DNA of 64,000 nucleotides from Shewanella phaeophyticola (GTDB lineage Bacteria > Pseudomonadota > Gammaproteobacteria > Enterobacterales > Shewanellaceae), in assembly GCF_025398315.1 (NCBI RefSeq), contig NZ_JAODOQ010000001.1:744001-808000 (forward strand). The letters run 5' to 3'. Position 1 is the stretch's first letter, and every line of letters begins with the position of its first letter. A model generated the notes under the pieces. The model worked only from the letters and a program-made list of their open reading frames with translations, did not search any database and was not told the DNA's origin. Shown here in pieces: positions 27,210 through 36,203 of the stretch. The translations under genes were made by a program, and so were the position numbers.

Positions 27210-27506
27210 CTAGGGTCTGCTGATCTTTGCTGGTTGAATTTTGTTCGAGTTAAAAACGTTTTAATCGAGGCGAATGGATTGACGCCTAGTCATCTAAGCA
27301 ACTCTTTATTTGCAAAGAATCATTCAACAAAGAGTAAAACGTTTTTAGCCGAACCCTTTGGGCAGCGTTTGTTGGCCATTTTTACTGCGTTATCGACTTT
27401 TTATGTAGAATAACTACACTTCAAAGTCTCTGCCGCGCAGTTGTAAATGTGAGTAATGGCCAACAATTCGCTGCAAAAACAACCTTGAAAGATCAACAGA
27501 CCCTAG
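27210..27506. mobile_element. MITE copy 2 (IS5-family derived)
   Basis: Near-identical to the copy at 26391-26672 and in the same orientation. Terminal repeats are AGGGTCTGCTGATCTTT (27212) and the reverse complement of AGGGTCTGTTGATCTTT, with one mismatch. It differs from copy 1 by a few substitutions and by about 15 extra bases around 27300-27330 (ACTCTTTATTTGCAAAG). It is flanked by CTAG on both sides. Confidence 0.85.
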
Positions 27507-27565
27507 TATTGTATATGCCGACATTTTTGCTCTTTATTGCATATTAGTTTAATGCACTTATTCTC

Positions 27566-27802
27566 ATGTTACTGGCGCTGTGGGACGGCTTGATGTTCTG
27601 GAAAATTAAGAAAACAACATTTGATTTTTCGAGCCCTGTCATTCACCGCTACAGTATGATCATCCCAGGCTCAGGCGTCATCTTGTTATTTATGGGTTTG
27701 TTCGCCCCATTAGCTATTCCACCTGCGGTGCTACCGTCGTTGATCATCGGCTTGGCATTGATGGCGGGGTTGGCCTTAAGTTACTTGCAGAAGAAGATTT
27801 GA
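27566..27802 (+). CDS. Small membrane protein, function unknown
   Basis: 78 residues with two probable membrane helices (GVILLFMGLFAPLAI and VLPSLIIGLALMAGLALSYL). It starts only 60 nt after MITE copy 2 and an in-frame stop lies 7 codons upstream, so the original N-terminus may have been lost or the start may lie at this ATG. No ribosome-binding site is evident. I do not recognise the family. Confidence 0.5.
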   Translation: MLLALWDGLMFWKIKKTTFDFSSPVIHRYSMIIPGSGVILLFMGLFAPLAIPPAVLPSLIIGLALMAGLALSYLQKKI

Positions 27803-27862
27803 GGCCTCGATTAATGGCTACCAAGACAGGTGATAATGTCAAGAGGTGACATGAATACCTAG

Positions 27863-27925
27863 TTTATTCGTATCATGATTAGATTTGATTGTAGGCTTTA
27901 TTCGAATCATGCTATGATTTGAATG
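27863..27925 (+). promoter_or_regulatory. Tandem direct repeat, candidate operator of the fic gene
   Basis: Two 29-nt direct repeats, 27863-27891 and 27897-27925, identical at 24 of 29 positions, with a period of 34 nt. Each begins TTTATTCG, contains ATCATG and ends ATTTGA-TG. They end 30 nt before the fic start. Since Fic carries its own C-terminal winged helix, autoregulation here is plausible. Confidence 0.5.
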
Positions 27926-27954
27926 TGCTGTTATTTAAATCAAAAGGCGACAAG

Positions 27955-29058
27955 ATGTGGATCTGGCAACTAGCTGATTGGCCAAACTTTATCTGGGATG
28001 AAAAAGTCATTGAACCCAAGTTACGAGACATTCGCTTTCACCAAGGAATGTTGTTGGGCAAGATGTCGAGTCAACCTAAAGACCAAAAGCAAAGTATGTT
28101 AGACACGCTATTGGCGAACATTATTCATTCGAGTGCCATTGAAGGTGAGAAGCTCAATGCTTTTTCTGTTCGTTCGTCGTTGGCTAATAAACTTGGTCTT
28201 TCTGAAGAAAAACCATTTCCAACCACTGAACGCACAGATGGCCTAGCAGAAATAATGTTAGATGCTGTGGAGAATTTAGACTCGCCGCTCTTACTTGAGA
28301 GAATATTACAATGGCATGAACGACTGTTTCCTGAGGGTTACACCTTGTTTAACCCTGTTATAGGGGGGCAGTTACGCGGGGATGAGCCTATGCAGGTTGT
28401 ATCGGGTAGGATTGATAAACCCACGGTGCATTTTGAAGCGCCGAGCCGAGATTTGCTTGAATCTGAACTAGAGGTGTTCATTGGCTGGTTTAATGATTCT
28501 CGTGAGGACTCTGTTTTAGACCCTTTGCTTAGAGCCGCGATAACACACCTATGGTTTGTGACGCTCCACCCTTTGGATGACGGAAATGGTAGGATCACCC
28601 GCTTACTTACTGATTTAGCACTGGCACAGGCTGAGCGTCAATCTGTCCGTTTCTATGCGATGTCAGTGGCGATATTCGCCAAGCGTCAAAGCTACTACGA
28701 AATATTAGAGCAATCCCAGAAAGGTGAGCTTGATATTACTGCGTGGCTAACTTGGTTTTTAAATACCTTAGGTGAAACATTCACCAATGTGCTCGAAGAA
28801 ATCGACCAAACGGTTTTTAAAACACACTTTTGGCGAAATGTCGATCAAACGCGATTGTCCTCGGAACAAGTAAAAGTGCTCAATCAAATGCTTGATGGGG
28901 ATTTTGACCAAGGCATTAATACGTCGCAATATCATAAAGTGGCAAAAGTCAGCAAGCCAACCGCTTCTCGTCATTTAGCGGCTTTGGTAGAGCTTGGTTG
29001 TTTGGTAAAAAGTGAAGCCGGAGGAAGGAGTACTCGATATAAGCTCGCGAGATCATAG
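27955..29058 (+). CDS. Fic-domain AMPylase with N-terminal inhibitory motif and C-terminal winged helix
   Basis: 367 residues. The Fic core motif HPLDDGNGRITR (205-216; canonical HPFxDGNGRxxR with F to L) holds the catalytic His. SSAIEGE (59-65) is the (S/T)xxxE(G/N) inhibitory helix, here N-terminal, so this is a self-inhibited class II Fic. The DUF4172-like N-terminus (MWIWQLADWPNFIWD) and a C-terminal winged helix (VSKPTASRHLAALVELGCL) are typical of this subgroup. I chose ATG at 27955 because family members begin MWIWQ; a TTG at 27919 would lie inside the direct repeats. It transfers AMP from ATP to an unknown protein target. Confidence 0.92.
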   Translation: MWIWQLADWPNFIWDEKVIEPKLRDIRFHQGMLLGKMSSQPKDQKQSMLDTLLANIIHSSAIEGEKLNAFSVRSSLANKLGLSEEKPFPTTERTDGLAEIMLDAVENLDSPLLLERILQWHERLFPEGYTLFNPVIGGQLRGDEPMQVVSGRIDKPTVHFEAPSRDLLESELEVFIGWFNDSREDSVLDPLLRAAITHLWFVTLHPLDDGNGRITRLLTDLALAQAERQSVRFYAMSVAIFAKRQSYYEILEQSQKGELDITAWLTWFLNTLGETFTNVLEEIDQTVFKTHFWRNVDQTRLSSEQVKVLNQMLDGDFDQGINTSQYHKVAKVSKPTASRHLAALVELGCLVKSEAGGRSTRYKLARS

Positions 29059-29261
29059 AATCTAGAACCCCTAGTATCTAGGACTATAGAACCCGTAAGC
29101 GAAGCGTTCTGTCATCTGAATCCGTCAACGCTTTTAAGGCGTAAAAGAAACACCTGGATCCCTGATAAAAGCTCTCAGGGATGACAAGCGGGTTGTAACT
29201 TAGAACCTAGTTGGACGAAGTCCGCTCTCTGGCGAGCTTCTAGAACCTTCATTATCCAAAA
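29059..29261. repeat. Intergenic repeat-rich stretch
   Basis: Clustered short motifs: TCTAGAACC/CCTAGTATCTAGG and GGATCCCTGATAAAAGC followed by TCAGGGATGACAAG, which can form a stem (CCCTGA/TCAGGG). It resembles dispersed intergenic repeats of marine gammaproteobacteria. No coding content is seen. Confidence 0.4.
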
Positions 29262-29693
29262 GCCACTTCACATCAAATCAGTCTCTTGGATGCTGTCTAT
29301 CCAATACTGCGCATATCTTTCCAGCATAAAGATCAGCTAGATCAACAGGCATTTCAACATAACCAAATTCGTCTTCTACGGCTTAGCAAACTTCCATCAA
29401 CTTCGGTTCATAAACAGTACCGCGCAATACAGGTGATAGCTCGACGTCTTTAAACGCTATTTTTAAATCTGCGCTAATAGCATCAAGTGCATCACAGATT
29501 TCCTGCAAAGCATCACTTCTGAGCTTCATTGGTAGATACACCAAATCAATATCGACCGGTAAACGAGGAAAGTCTCTGACAAATAGATTGATTGCTGTAC
29601 CACCTTTGAGCGCAAAGCATTTCTGTTTGGCAACGAAAGGCAATACCTGTATAAAATTTGTACTTGTTTGTCATAAATACTATTTCTATCCAT
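29262..29693 (-). pseudogene. AbiEii/AbiGii-type nucleotidyltransferase toxin, decayed
   Basis: Minus-strand remnant of the abortive-infection nucleotidyltransferase family. ATG at 29693 gives MDRNSIYDKQVQIL; after a frame break near 29650 it continues QVLPFVAKQKCFALKGGTAI and LFVRDFPRLPVDIDLVYLP with the GG-x9-10-D-x-D catalytic site. A TAA at 29383-29385 interrupts the frame, which then continues VEDEFGYVEMPVDLADLY, AGKICAVLDRQHPRD, another stop, and FDVK. At least two in-frame stops and one frameshift, plus loss of the C-terminal third, mark a true pseudogene. No AbiEi antitoxin partner remains. Confidence 0.75.
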
Positions 29694-29892
29694 CGCTGAA
29701 CTTGAAAAACTATTAGTGCAGAACGATGCACAAATCGCAGCCTTAGAAGAGCGATAGCGCTTGGCTCAACAAAAACAATTCGGCAAAGGTCAACGGCTTA
29801 GTGCCATTTGATTACATCATGGCTTGTCTTAATGAATTGTGCCAATCAGCATCGGATATCGACAGCCTGTTACCATGGCATGTTAAAAAGTA
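29692..29892 (+). mobile_element. IS66-family transposase (TnpC) remnant with internal deletion
   Basis: An N-terminal coiled-coil piece, IAELEKLLVQNDAQIAALEE, then (after a stop) RLAQQKQFGKG, is joined directly to the C-terminal piece LVPFDYIMACLNELCQSASD, ending LLPWHVKK and a stop at 29890-29892. Both ends match IS66 TnpC; the entire DDE catalytic middle is missing. It abuts the AbiEii remnant. Confidence 0.75.
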
Positions 29893-30500
29893 GGTGTAGT
29901 TGCTTAGACGCTTACAATCTATCCATAATTTTTTAAATCAGTGAGTCCGTAAAATAGGCCAGAACCATTTCTCACCATACGCTTTTTTGTGATGCAGTTA
30001 ACAATTCGATAAATTTTTATCAAATTGAACGCACGATATAAAAAATAAATATACAATCCTTTAACGTTTGATTGCCTATATAAGTTGTTGTCTGTACAAA
30101 GAATGATACTCAGTTATTGCGATAACTAATTTGAATATCGTAGAACATAATATTGAATGGGCAAGTCTAATCATCACATCATAGGAGCCTTACATAAAAG
30201 GTTTTTGGCCTACAATAACGTCAAAATCTTTGGATAGGCTCAGTTTGAGTGGTGAGTTGTAACAGGTTTTTGCCTGACAAGTCATAGGGAAGCAGTTAGC
30301 AATGAATGGAATCATTATGTCGCTCGAGAGCGCCGAAAAAGAATTACTTAATCGATCTTTTCAATGGAAGTGGAACATAATTAGTATTCAATAATATCAA
30401 TAAATTAACACTCACTTGTAATATTAAAGAGATTACTTTTCTAATACATACCATCTCCGTTTCAAGGATAGAAATGGCATAAATCCTTGGAGCTATATTA
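29893..30500. other. Non-coding stretch upstream of the chemoreceptor
   Basis: About 600 AT-rich nt. The only readable frame is a 30-codon ORF at 30302-30394 (MNGIIMSLESAEKELLNRSF...) without homology that I recognise. The chemoreceptor promoter presumably lies near the right end. Confidence 0.35.
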
Positions 30501-32087
30501 ATGAGAAATAATCAACCAATAACGCAAAAAGAATATGATTATCCACAAGATTGGATTTTATTATCTATCACAGACACCAATAGCCATATTAAATATGCTA
30601 ACCGTTCTTTTTGTACTGTGGCGGGATTTAGCCAACAAGACTTAGTTGGTCAGCCACACAATATGGTACGTCACCCAGATATGCCTGCTGCTGCATTTAA
30701 AGACCTTTGGCAACATATCCAACAAGGAGATCCTTGGAAAGGTTTAGTGAAAAATCGTTGTGCCAATGGTGACTTTTATTGGGTTGATGCTTTTGTGACT
30801 CCCATTTCTTATAAAGGAAAGGTTGTCGAATACCAATCGATTAGAACGAAACCAACTCGAGCCCAAATTGAACGGGCTGAAAAAATTTATACCCAATTAA
30901 AACAAGATAAAACTCACTCAATAATACCGACAAAAATCACCTTACCAATTAAAGTCTACTTAAGCTTTACGGCTGCCATGTTACCTATGGCTTATATTGC
31001 AAGCCAAGGCGATATGATGAATTTAGGGGTATTTGGCCTTTCGTATTGTGGTGGTTTATTCGCACTAAAAACGGCATTTAAACGATTTAATCAACTTGTT
31101 AAAAAGACATCGACCATTTATGACAATCCCATATCCTCAGCGGTTTACACTGGACATAATGATGATTTAGCTAAAATTGATTTAGCATTGCAAATGCAAG
31201 CATCCGAGCTCAGGGCTGTGTTAGGTCGTACACTTGATTCTAGTGAGCAGGTCTCTGCCAGTGCAAGAGAGTCTGCGGATAAAGGCAATGAAATTAAACA
31301 AAACAGTCAATCACAACTGTCTGAAATTGAACAAGTTGCTACTGCCATGCAAGAGATGACAGCGACATTAACTGATATGGCTTCAAATTGCGCTGATGCC
31401 GCTCAATCGTCAAATAGTGCACTCACTCAAACCACATTAGGTGATGATGTGGTTAAGCAAATGGTTTCTTCCATTCAAAAAATGTCAAATCAGCTTGGTA
31501 CGATTTCTAATGTGATAACCGAGTTAGAGCAACACGGAAAAAATATTGGTTCTGTATTGGATGTTATTGAAGCCATTGCTGAACAAACTAATTTACTTGC
31601 ATTGAATGCTGCAATTGAAGCCGCAAGAGCTGGAGAACAAGGCCGTGGATTTGCTGTTGTGGCAGATGAAGTGCGTTCATTAGCTCAGCGGACTCATACC
31701 TCAACGAAAGAAATACACGATATGATCAGTCGTTTACAGCAAGGTACAGGTACCGCCGTATCAAGCATGGAACAAGGGCTTAATGATGCTAGCATTTGTG
31801 TTGAACAAGCGGAAAAAGCAGGTGTTGCTCTTAATGAAATTCGTCAAGCGGTTGAGCAAATCACAGATATGACTCATCATATTGCTAGTGCTGTAGAACA
31901 ACAATCTCAGGTATCTAATGAAGTTAATAGAAGTGTAGAAGCAGTATCTAGATTAGTGAACAGTAGCAATGAACTGGGTCAAGATATGGTTCACCTAGGC
32001 GGTGATGTGGTTAAGAAAGTGGATTCACAAATGGTATTAGTTGAGCAGTTTTTATCACGAAATCTTAAAACCACTCACGATAATTAA
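30501..32087 (+). CDS. Aer-like PAS methyl-accepting chemotaxis protein
   Basis: 528 residues. An N-terminal PAS domain (about 10-115: [34 protein letters not shown]) resembles FAD-binding Aer sensors. Two closely spaced hydrophobic segments (about 150-190) form the membrane anchor with almost no periplasmic loop. A HAMP-like linker follows, then a long coiled-coil signalling domain with the hairpin tip [20 protein letters not shown] and [16 protein letters not shown]. It probably senses redox state and controls CheA. It stands alone, with no che genes nearby. Confidence 0.93.
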   Translation: MRNNQPITQKEYDYPQDWILLSITDTNSHIKYANRSFCTVAGFSQQDLVGQPHNMVRHPDMPAAAFKDLWQHIQQGDPWKGLVKNRCANGDFYWVDAFVTPISYKGKVVEYQSIRTKPTRAQIERAEKIYTQLKQDKTHSIIPTKITLPIKVYLSFTAAMLPMAYIASQGDMMNLGVFGLSYCGGLFALKTAFKRFNQLVKKTSTIYDNPISSAVYTGHNDDLAKIDLALQMQASELRAVLGRTLDSSEQVSASARESADKGNEIKQNSQSQLSEIEQVATAMQEMTATLTDMASNCADAAQSSNSALTQTTLGDDVVKQMVSSIQKMSNQLGTISNVITELEQHGKNIGSVLDVIEAIAEQTNLLALNAAIEAARAGEQGRGFAVVADEVRSLAQRTHTSTKEIHDMISRLQQGTGTAVSSMEQGLNDASICVEQAEKAGVALNEIRQAVEQITDMTHHIASAVEQQSQVSNEVNRSVEAVSRLVNSSNELGQDMVHLGGDVVKKVDSQMVLVEQFLSRNLKTTHDN

Positions 32088-32152
32088 GCAAATTGACTTA
32101 TACATTTTAGTGGCCTCAAGCCAATGATTTTTTAGGGTCTGAGCCGTGCATC

Positions 32153-32190
32153 AAGACCGCCGCTAACAACGGTGGTCTTTGGCGTTTTGA
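32153..32190. terminator. Hairpin between convergent chemoreceptor and lysR genes
   Basis: AAGACCGCCG (32153-32162) pairs with CGGTGGTCTT (32170-32179) with one G-T wobble around a CTAACAA loop. It lies between convergent genes and may stop transcription from the chemoreceptor side, though the T run is short. Confidence 0.6.
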
Positions 32191-32242
32191 GCTACCAACA
32201 GTTATTTGATGGGGCGATATCGTCCGAAGCGGCTAAATTATT

Positions 32243-33151
32243 TCAGTACTGATCCCAATAGGGTGGCTCGCCAAAATAATCACTCATAAAGTCGATAAAG
32301 ACTCGAAGCTTTGGAGCAAGTAGTTTTCGATGGGGATAGACGGCGTATAACCCCATGGTCTCAGGTGCAAAATCATTGAGTATGGTTTTTAGTTTCCCCT
32401 GTTTTAGCGCTTCTCCGACGATAAAAGTGGGTTGAAAAATATAGCCTTCACCAGCAATAGCGGCTGCCATTAATATCTCACCATTGTTTGCAGCTAACCC
32501 AGATTGATAATTTTGCGAACTCGCGTGAAGCACTTTCATTAATGGGTTTTCAGAAGCAGCATAATCCAAGTAGCTGTAACGTAGAAAGTGCGATGGATTC
32601 AATTCCTCTGGGTGTGTCGGTGCCCCGTATGTTTCAAGATACGAGGGGGCTGCGCACAGTACTAATCTGACTGACGCTATTTTTTTGGCAATCAAAGATG
32701 AGCTTTTTAAGTGTCCTATCCTCAGTACTACGTCAAACCCTTCTTCGATGACATCCACTTTGCGATCACTTAACTCTAGGTTGATACTCACTTCTGGATA
32801 CTGCTTTTTAAAATCCCGTATAAGTGGCGCAAGATGCAATGTTGAAAATGAGACCGGTGAACTGATACGCAAAAGTCCTTTGGGAGCATTTTGGATTTGG
32901 CCAAAATGGTTTTGCATATCATCAACACGTTCCAGAATATGGATTGCATGCTGTAAACATTGCTCTCCTTCTTGGGTCAAGTGAACACGCCGAGTGGTTC
33001 GATTAAATAACCTCACCCCTAATTGCGCTTCAAATTGAGAGACATATTTGCTCACCAGTTGATTTGAGGTCGCGAGTTTTTCAGCCGCTTTGGTAAAACT
33101 GCCCAATTCTGCCACGGTGACAAACGCTTTCATTGTTTCTAATCGATTCAT
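32243..33151 (-). CDS. LysR-family transcriptional regulator
   Basis: 302 residues from the chosen start (MNRLETMKAFVTVAELGSFT). The N-terminal winged helix has TKAAEKLATSNQLVSKYVSQFE and GVRLFNRTTRRVHLT; an effector-binding domain follows (LRISSPVSFSTLHLAPLI). This is the CrgA/AaeR-like branch. An upstream in-frame start at 33202 would add 17 residues that are unusual for the family. It is divergent from the DoxX-hydroquinone reductase-dioxygenase group and probably regulates it, perhaps in response to an aromatic or quinone compound. Confidence 0.92.
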   Translation of the reverse strand: MNRLETMKAFVTVAELGSFTKAAEKLATSNQLVSKYVSQFEAQLGVRLFNRTTRRVHLTQEGEQCLQHAIHILERVDDMQNHFGQIQNAPKGLLRISSPVSFSTLHLAPLIRDFKKQYPEVSINLELSDRKVDVIEEGFDVVLRIGHLKSSSLIAKKIASVRLVLCAAPSYLETYGAPTHPEELNPSHFLRYSYLDYAASENPLMKVLHASSQNYQSGLAANNGEILMAAAIAGEGYIFQPTFIVGEALKQGKLKTILNDFAPETMGLYAVYPHRKLLAPKLRVFIDFMSDYFGEPPYWDQY

Positions 33152-33300
33152 AGATAGATTCACATTGCAAACATGATGTTGGTAATTATCCAATAAAACC
33201 ATTATTTATTCACTAATTTATTGCTAGTAATATCAATATCAACCTGATTGAGGGCGTGCTCACAGTCAGTCTTCATTTGCACTTACAGAGGAGTTGAACG

Positions 33301-33793
33301 ATGAATAAGCAAACGTTACATAAGATATTGAAATCAGATGCTGGCTTAGCCGCTTTAGCTTTAAGAGTCACCATTGGCATCATCTTGGCCGCTCATGGCT
33401 CACAAAAATTATTTGGCTGGTTTGGGGGTTATGGCCTCGAAGGCACTGGGCAATGGATGGCAAGTATCGGGTTGGAGCCAGGATATTTGATGGCCTCTAT
33501 TGGCAGGTAGTGCGGAGTTTTTTGGCGGTCTTGCTTTGGTGCTTGGTTTGCTCACCCGACCAGCTGCTGCAGTTAGCGCGTTGACGATGTTAGTGGCTAT
33601 TTTTAGTGTTCACTTTGAACATGGCTTGTTTTTGACAAACAATGGGTATGAATACGCACTGGCATTGTTCGCTGCAACGGTAGCACTTTCTATTCAAGGC
33701 GCTGGACGCTATGCGCTTGATAATGCGCTTGCAAAAACCGTTGTAAGTGGCGCATTGCTTACTCAGCCGTCGCCTTTGAAACAAATGGCTTAA
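33301..33793 (+). pseudogene. DoxX-family membrane protein, frameshifted
   Basis: The first frame gives AALALRVTIGIILAAHGSQKLFGWFGGYG, and the second continues AGSAEFFGGLALVLGLLTRP and four helices in total, the complete DoxX layout of about 160 residues. The break lies at about 33503-33510, where removing one G (ATTGGCAGG to ATTGCAGG) restores MASIAGSAEFF. The next gene follows closely. DoxX proteins often accompany genes for thiol or quinone stress. Confidence 0.85.
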
Positions 33794-33855
33794 TGTTCAA
33801 TGAGTCCAGCCTTCCTTACATTTTAGGAAGGCCAATGTTATGGAGGTATTTACCC

Positions 33856-34803
33856 ATGTTAGTGAATGGCGTATGGCAAGAAAAATGGCAACCGGTTCAG
33901 AATAAAGATGAAAATGGCCGCTTTATACGACAAGCATCGTCGTTTAGAAACTGGATTACACCTGATGGCTTACCCGGTATCACTGGTCAAGGTGGGTTTA
34001 AAGCCGAAGCGAGCCGATATCACTTATACGTTGCTTACATTTGTCCTTGGGCAAGCCGCACGTTAATGGCGAGAACCCTAAAAGGCCTCGAAGATATTAT
34101 TTCTGTTTCTGTGGTTAATCCTAAGTTGACCGATCAAGGTTGGCAGTTTGGTGGTTTTAACGGCAGTGATAGCGATTGTTTGAATGGGGTGACTTATATG
34201 CATGAATTGTATACTCAAGTTGCATCAGATTTTACGGGTCGCGCTACCGTTCCGGTTCTATGGGATAAAAAAACACAAACGATTGTTAATAATGAGTCGG
34301 CAGATATTGTTCGCATGTTTAATACCGCGTTTAATGACCTTGTTGGCGAAGGTGTCGATTTGGTTCCTGAGGCGTTAACTGGACAAATCGATGCGTTGAA
34401 TAACTTTATATATACCGATCTTAATAATGGCGTATACCAGGCCGGTTTTGCCTCTTCGCAAGAAGCTTACCAAGAGGCATATACAAAAGTCTTTGCTGCG
34501 CTCGATGCCATGGAAAATAGGCTATCTGATGGGCGTGAGTTTCTATTTGGTGGGGCATTAACTGAGTCTGATCTTCGTTTGTTTGTGACTTTAATTCGAT
34601 TCGATTTGGTTTACCATGGGCTGTTTAAATGTAATCGAAACAGGATTAAAGATATGTCAAATCTGTTTGATTATATGCATCGAATTTTGGCTGTCGAAGG
34701 GATTAAAAACACTGTGAATATTGAACATATAAAAGCAGGTTACTACTCGATTAAAGCGCTTAACCCAACAGGGATTGTCCCTATCGAGCCTGAAATTTAT
34801 TAA
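33856..34803 (+). CDS. Glutathionyl-hydroquinone reductase (Xi-class GST)
   Basis: 315 residues. The catalytic CPWA motif (Cys63) lies in YVAYICPWASRTLMARTLKG, with SFRNWITPDG before it and VPVLWDKKTQTIVNNESADI in the thioredoxin-fold glutathione site. The helical C-terminal domain has GREFLFGGALTESDLRLFVT. This is the YqjG/PcpF family, which reduces glutathionyl-hydroquinones. I chose ATG at 33856, with GGAGG 9 nt upstream; the longer frame from 33793 would start inside the preceding gene's end. It is 15 nt before the dioxygenase gene. Confidence 0.9.
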   Translation: MLVNGVWQEKWQPVQNKDENGRFIRQASSFRNWITPDGLPGITGQGGFKAEASRYHLYVAYICPWASRTLMARTLKGLEDIISVSVVNPKLTDQGWQFGGFNGSDSDCLNGVTYMHELYTQVASDFTGRATVPVLWDKKTQTIVNNESADIVRMFNTAFNDLVGEGVDLVPEALTGQIDALNNFIYTDLNNGVYQAGFASSQEAYQEAYTKVFAALDAMENRLSDGREFLFGGALTESDLRLFVTLIRFDLVYHGLFKCNRNRIKDMSNLFDYMHRILAVEGIKNTVNIEHIKAGYYSIKALNPTGIVPIEPEIY

Positions 34804-34818
34804 CTTGTTGGAGTCAGC

Positions 34819-35622
34819 ATGAAATCAAATCGAAGCATTGTGTATATTTCTCATGGCGGTGGCCTCATGCCCTTGCTCGGCGACCCTGCTCATTTTGAAA
34901 TGGTGAATACATTAAAGCACATCGCGACAGAAGTCGGTAAACCCAGCGCGATATTGGTGATCAGCGCGCATTGGGAGGCGCGTTTAGCCACTGTGACTTC
35001 AGGAATCGCTCCAAGGATTATTTACGACTATGGCGGGTTTCCTGAAGAAGCTTATAAGATCCAATATCCTGCACCTGGTGAACAGGCATTGGCTAAAGGT
35101 GTTGTGAATTTACTTAGAGATAACGGGATTGATGCTGAACAAGATGAGCAGCGAGGATTTGATCATGGCTTATTTGTGCCACTTAGCATCATGTATCCAG
35201 AAGCGGACATTCCTTGTGTGCAGTTATCATTGGTTCACGGCCTTGATCCAGAACTGCACATTAAAATTGGCAAGGCATTACAATCGCTCAATTGGGATAA
35301 TTTGTTAGTGATTGGATCCGGATTTTCGTTTCACAATATGCGTGCATTTTTTAATCCGAATTCGCCAGACGTTAGCAAAAATAATATAGCCTTTGATAAC
35401 TGGTTACATGAAACCCTTAGCGATAAGGCACTGCCTGAACATGCTAGAGAGAACCAACTGGCGCATTGGGACGCTGCACCAGGTGCGAGATATTGTCATC
35501 CAAGGGAAGAGCATTTAATGCCTTTGCATGTCTGTTATGGCATGGCCACTCAGCCGAGCGATAAAGCATTTAAAATTGAGATTATGAAAATACAAGCGTC
35601 AATGTTTTATTGGGGACAATAA
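34819..35622 (+). CDS. DODA-type (class III extradiol) dioxygenase-like protein
   Basis: 267 residues of the LigB/4,5-DOPA-dioxygenase family (YgiD-like). Metal-ligand candidates lie in VYISHGGGLMP (near the N-terminus) and LVISAHWEA, with catalytic-site His in FDHGLFVPL and SGFSFHNM. RBS-like GGAG precedes the ATG. Such enzymes cleave catechol-type rings using Fe(II) or Zn(II). Its place after a hydroquinone reductase suggests a role in metabolism or detoxification of aromatic compounds; the substrate is unknown. Confidence 0.9.
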   Translation: MKSNRSIVYISHGGGLMPLLGDPAHFEMVNTLKHIATEVGKPSAILVISAHWEARLATVTSGIAPRIIYDYGGFPEEAYKIQYPAPGEQALAKGVVNLLRDNGIDAEQDEQRGFDHGLFVPLSIMYPEADIPCVQLSLVHGLDPELHIKIGKALQSLNWDNLLVIGSGFSFHNMRAFFNPNSPDVSKNNIAFDNWLHETLSDKALPEHARENQLAHWDAAPGARYCHPREEHLMPLHVCYGMATQPSDKAFKIEIMKIQASMFYWGQ

Positions 35623-36053
35623 GGTTAATTGTTTGGGTGTGAGAGTGGTATCAAGTGAGTTGTGGTAAAGAGTTTGTAGAACTTGGCCACTGCTCACGAC
35701 AGAAGTTCATTCGACGTTGGTGAGCCTGCGCTAAGTACCTTCATTAAAACTCAAGCTGCAAAGCTGATAGAATTTGACATTAGTCGAACAATGATGCTTT
35801 TTAGTGCCACCCATTGCTTAATAAAAGTCTGCAATATGTGCATTTTATTGTGTTGCGCTTAGCTCTATCAGTCGAGAAACCATACCCGCGCAACTCGCAA
35901 ATAAACTTCCTCGAACTTAATTTGAGTTTTTCTTTTAGCTCAGTTAGCTGTGCATAGGGAATTTTACAGCTCTGAGATAGGAAAAATCAATCTAGTCCTG
36001 ATTCAATTGACTTTAGATTTGGGCTATCGCCAAAGCAATTAAAACGAGTTATG
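35623..36053. other. Non-coding stretch
   Basis: About 430 nt without a supported gene. On the minus strand a 55-codon open stretch (KIPYAQLTELKEKLKLSSRK...) lies near 35790-35970 without a start codon or family I recognise. Confidence 0.35.
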
Positions 36054-36180
36054 TTACTTGCCTAACTATGCGGTGGTATTTACGTTTTTTTGTTGTTACT
36101 TGCCTAACTATGCGGTGGTATTTACGTTTTTTTGTTGTTACTTGCCTAACTATGCGGTGGTATTTACGTTTTTTTTGTTG
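36054..36180 (+). repeat. Three tandem copies of a 42-bp repeat
   Basis: Units begin at 36054, 36096 and 36138 with TTACTTGCCTAACTATGCGG and end in ACG, T7 and GTTG; the third has T8. The copies are otherwise identical and directly adjoin, without spacers. They end 24 nt before the lipoprotein start, so they occupy its promoter/5'-UTR. Confidence 0.95.
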
Positions 36181-36203
36181 TTAAGAGCCTAGGGAGAGTG
36201 TCG

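Noticed and set aside
36054..36180. CRISPR array
   Set aside because: The three 42-bp units directly adjoin with no spacers, and no cas gene is near.
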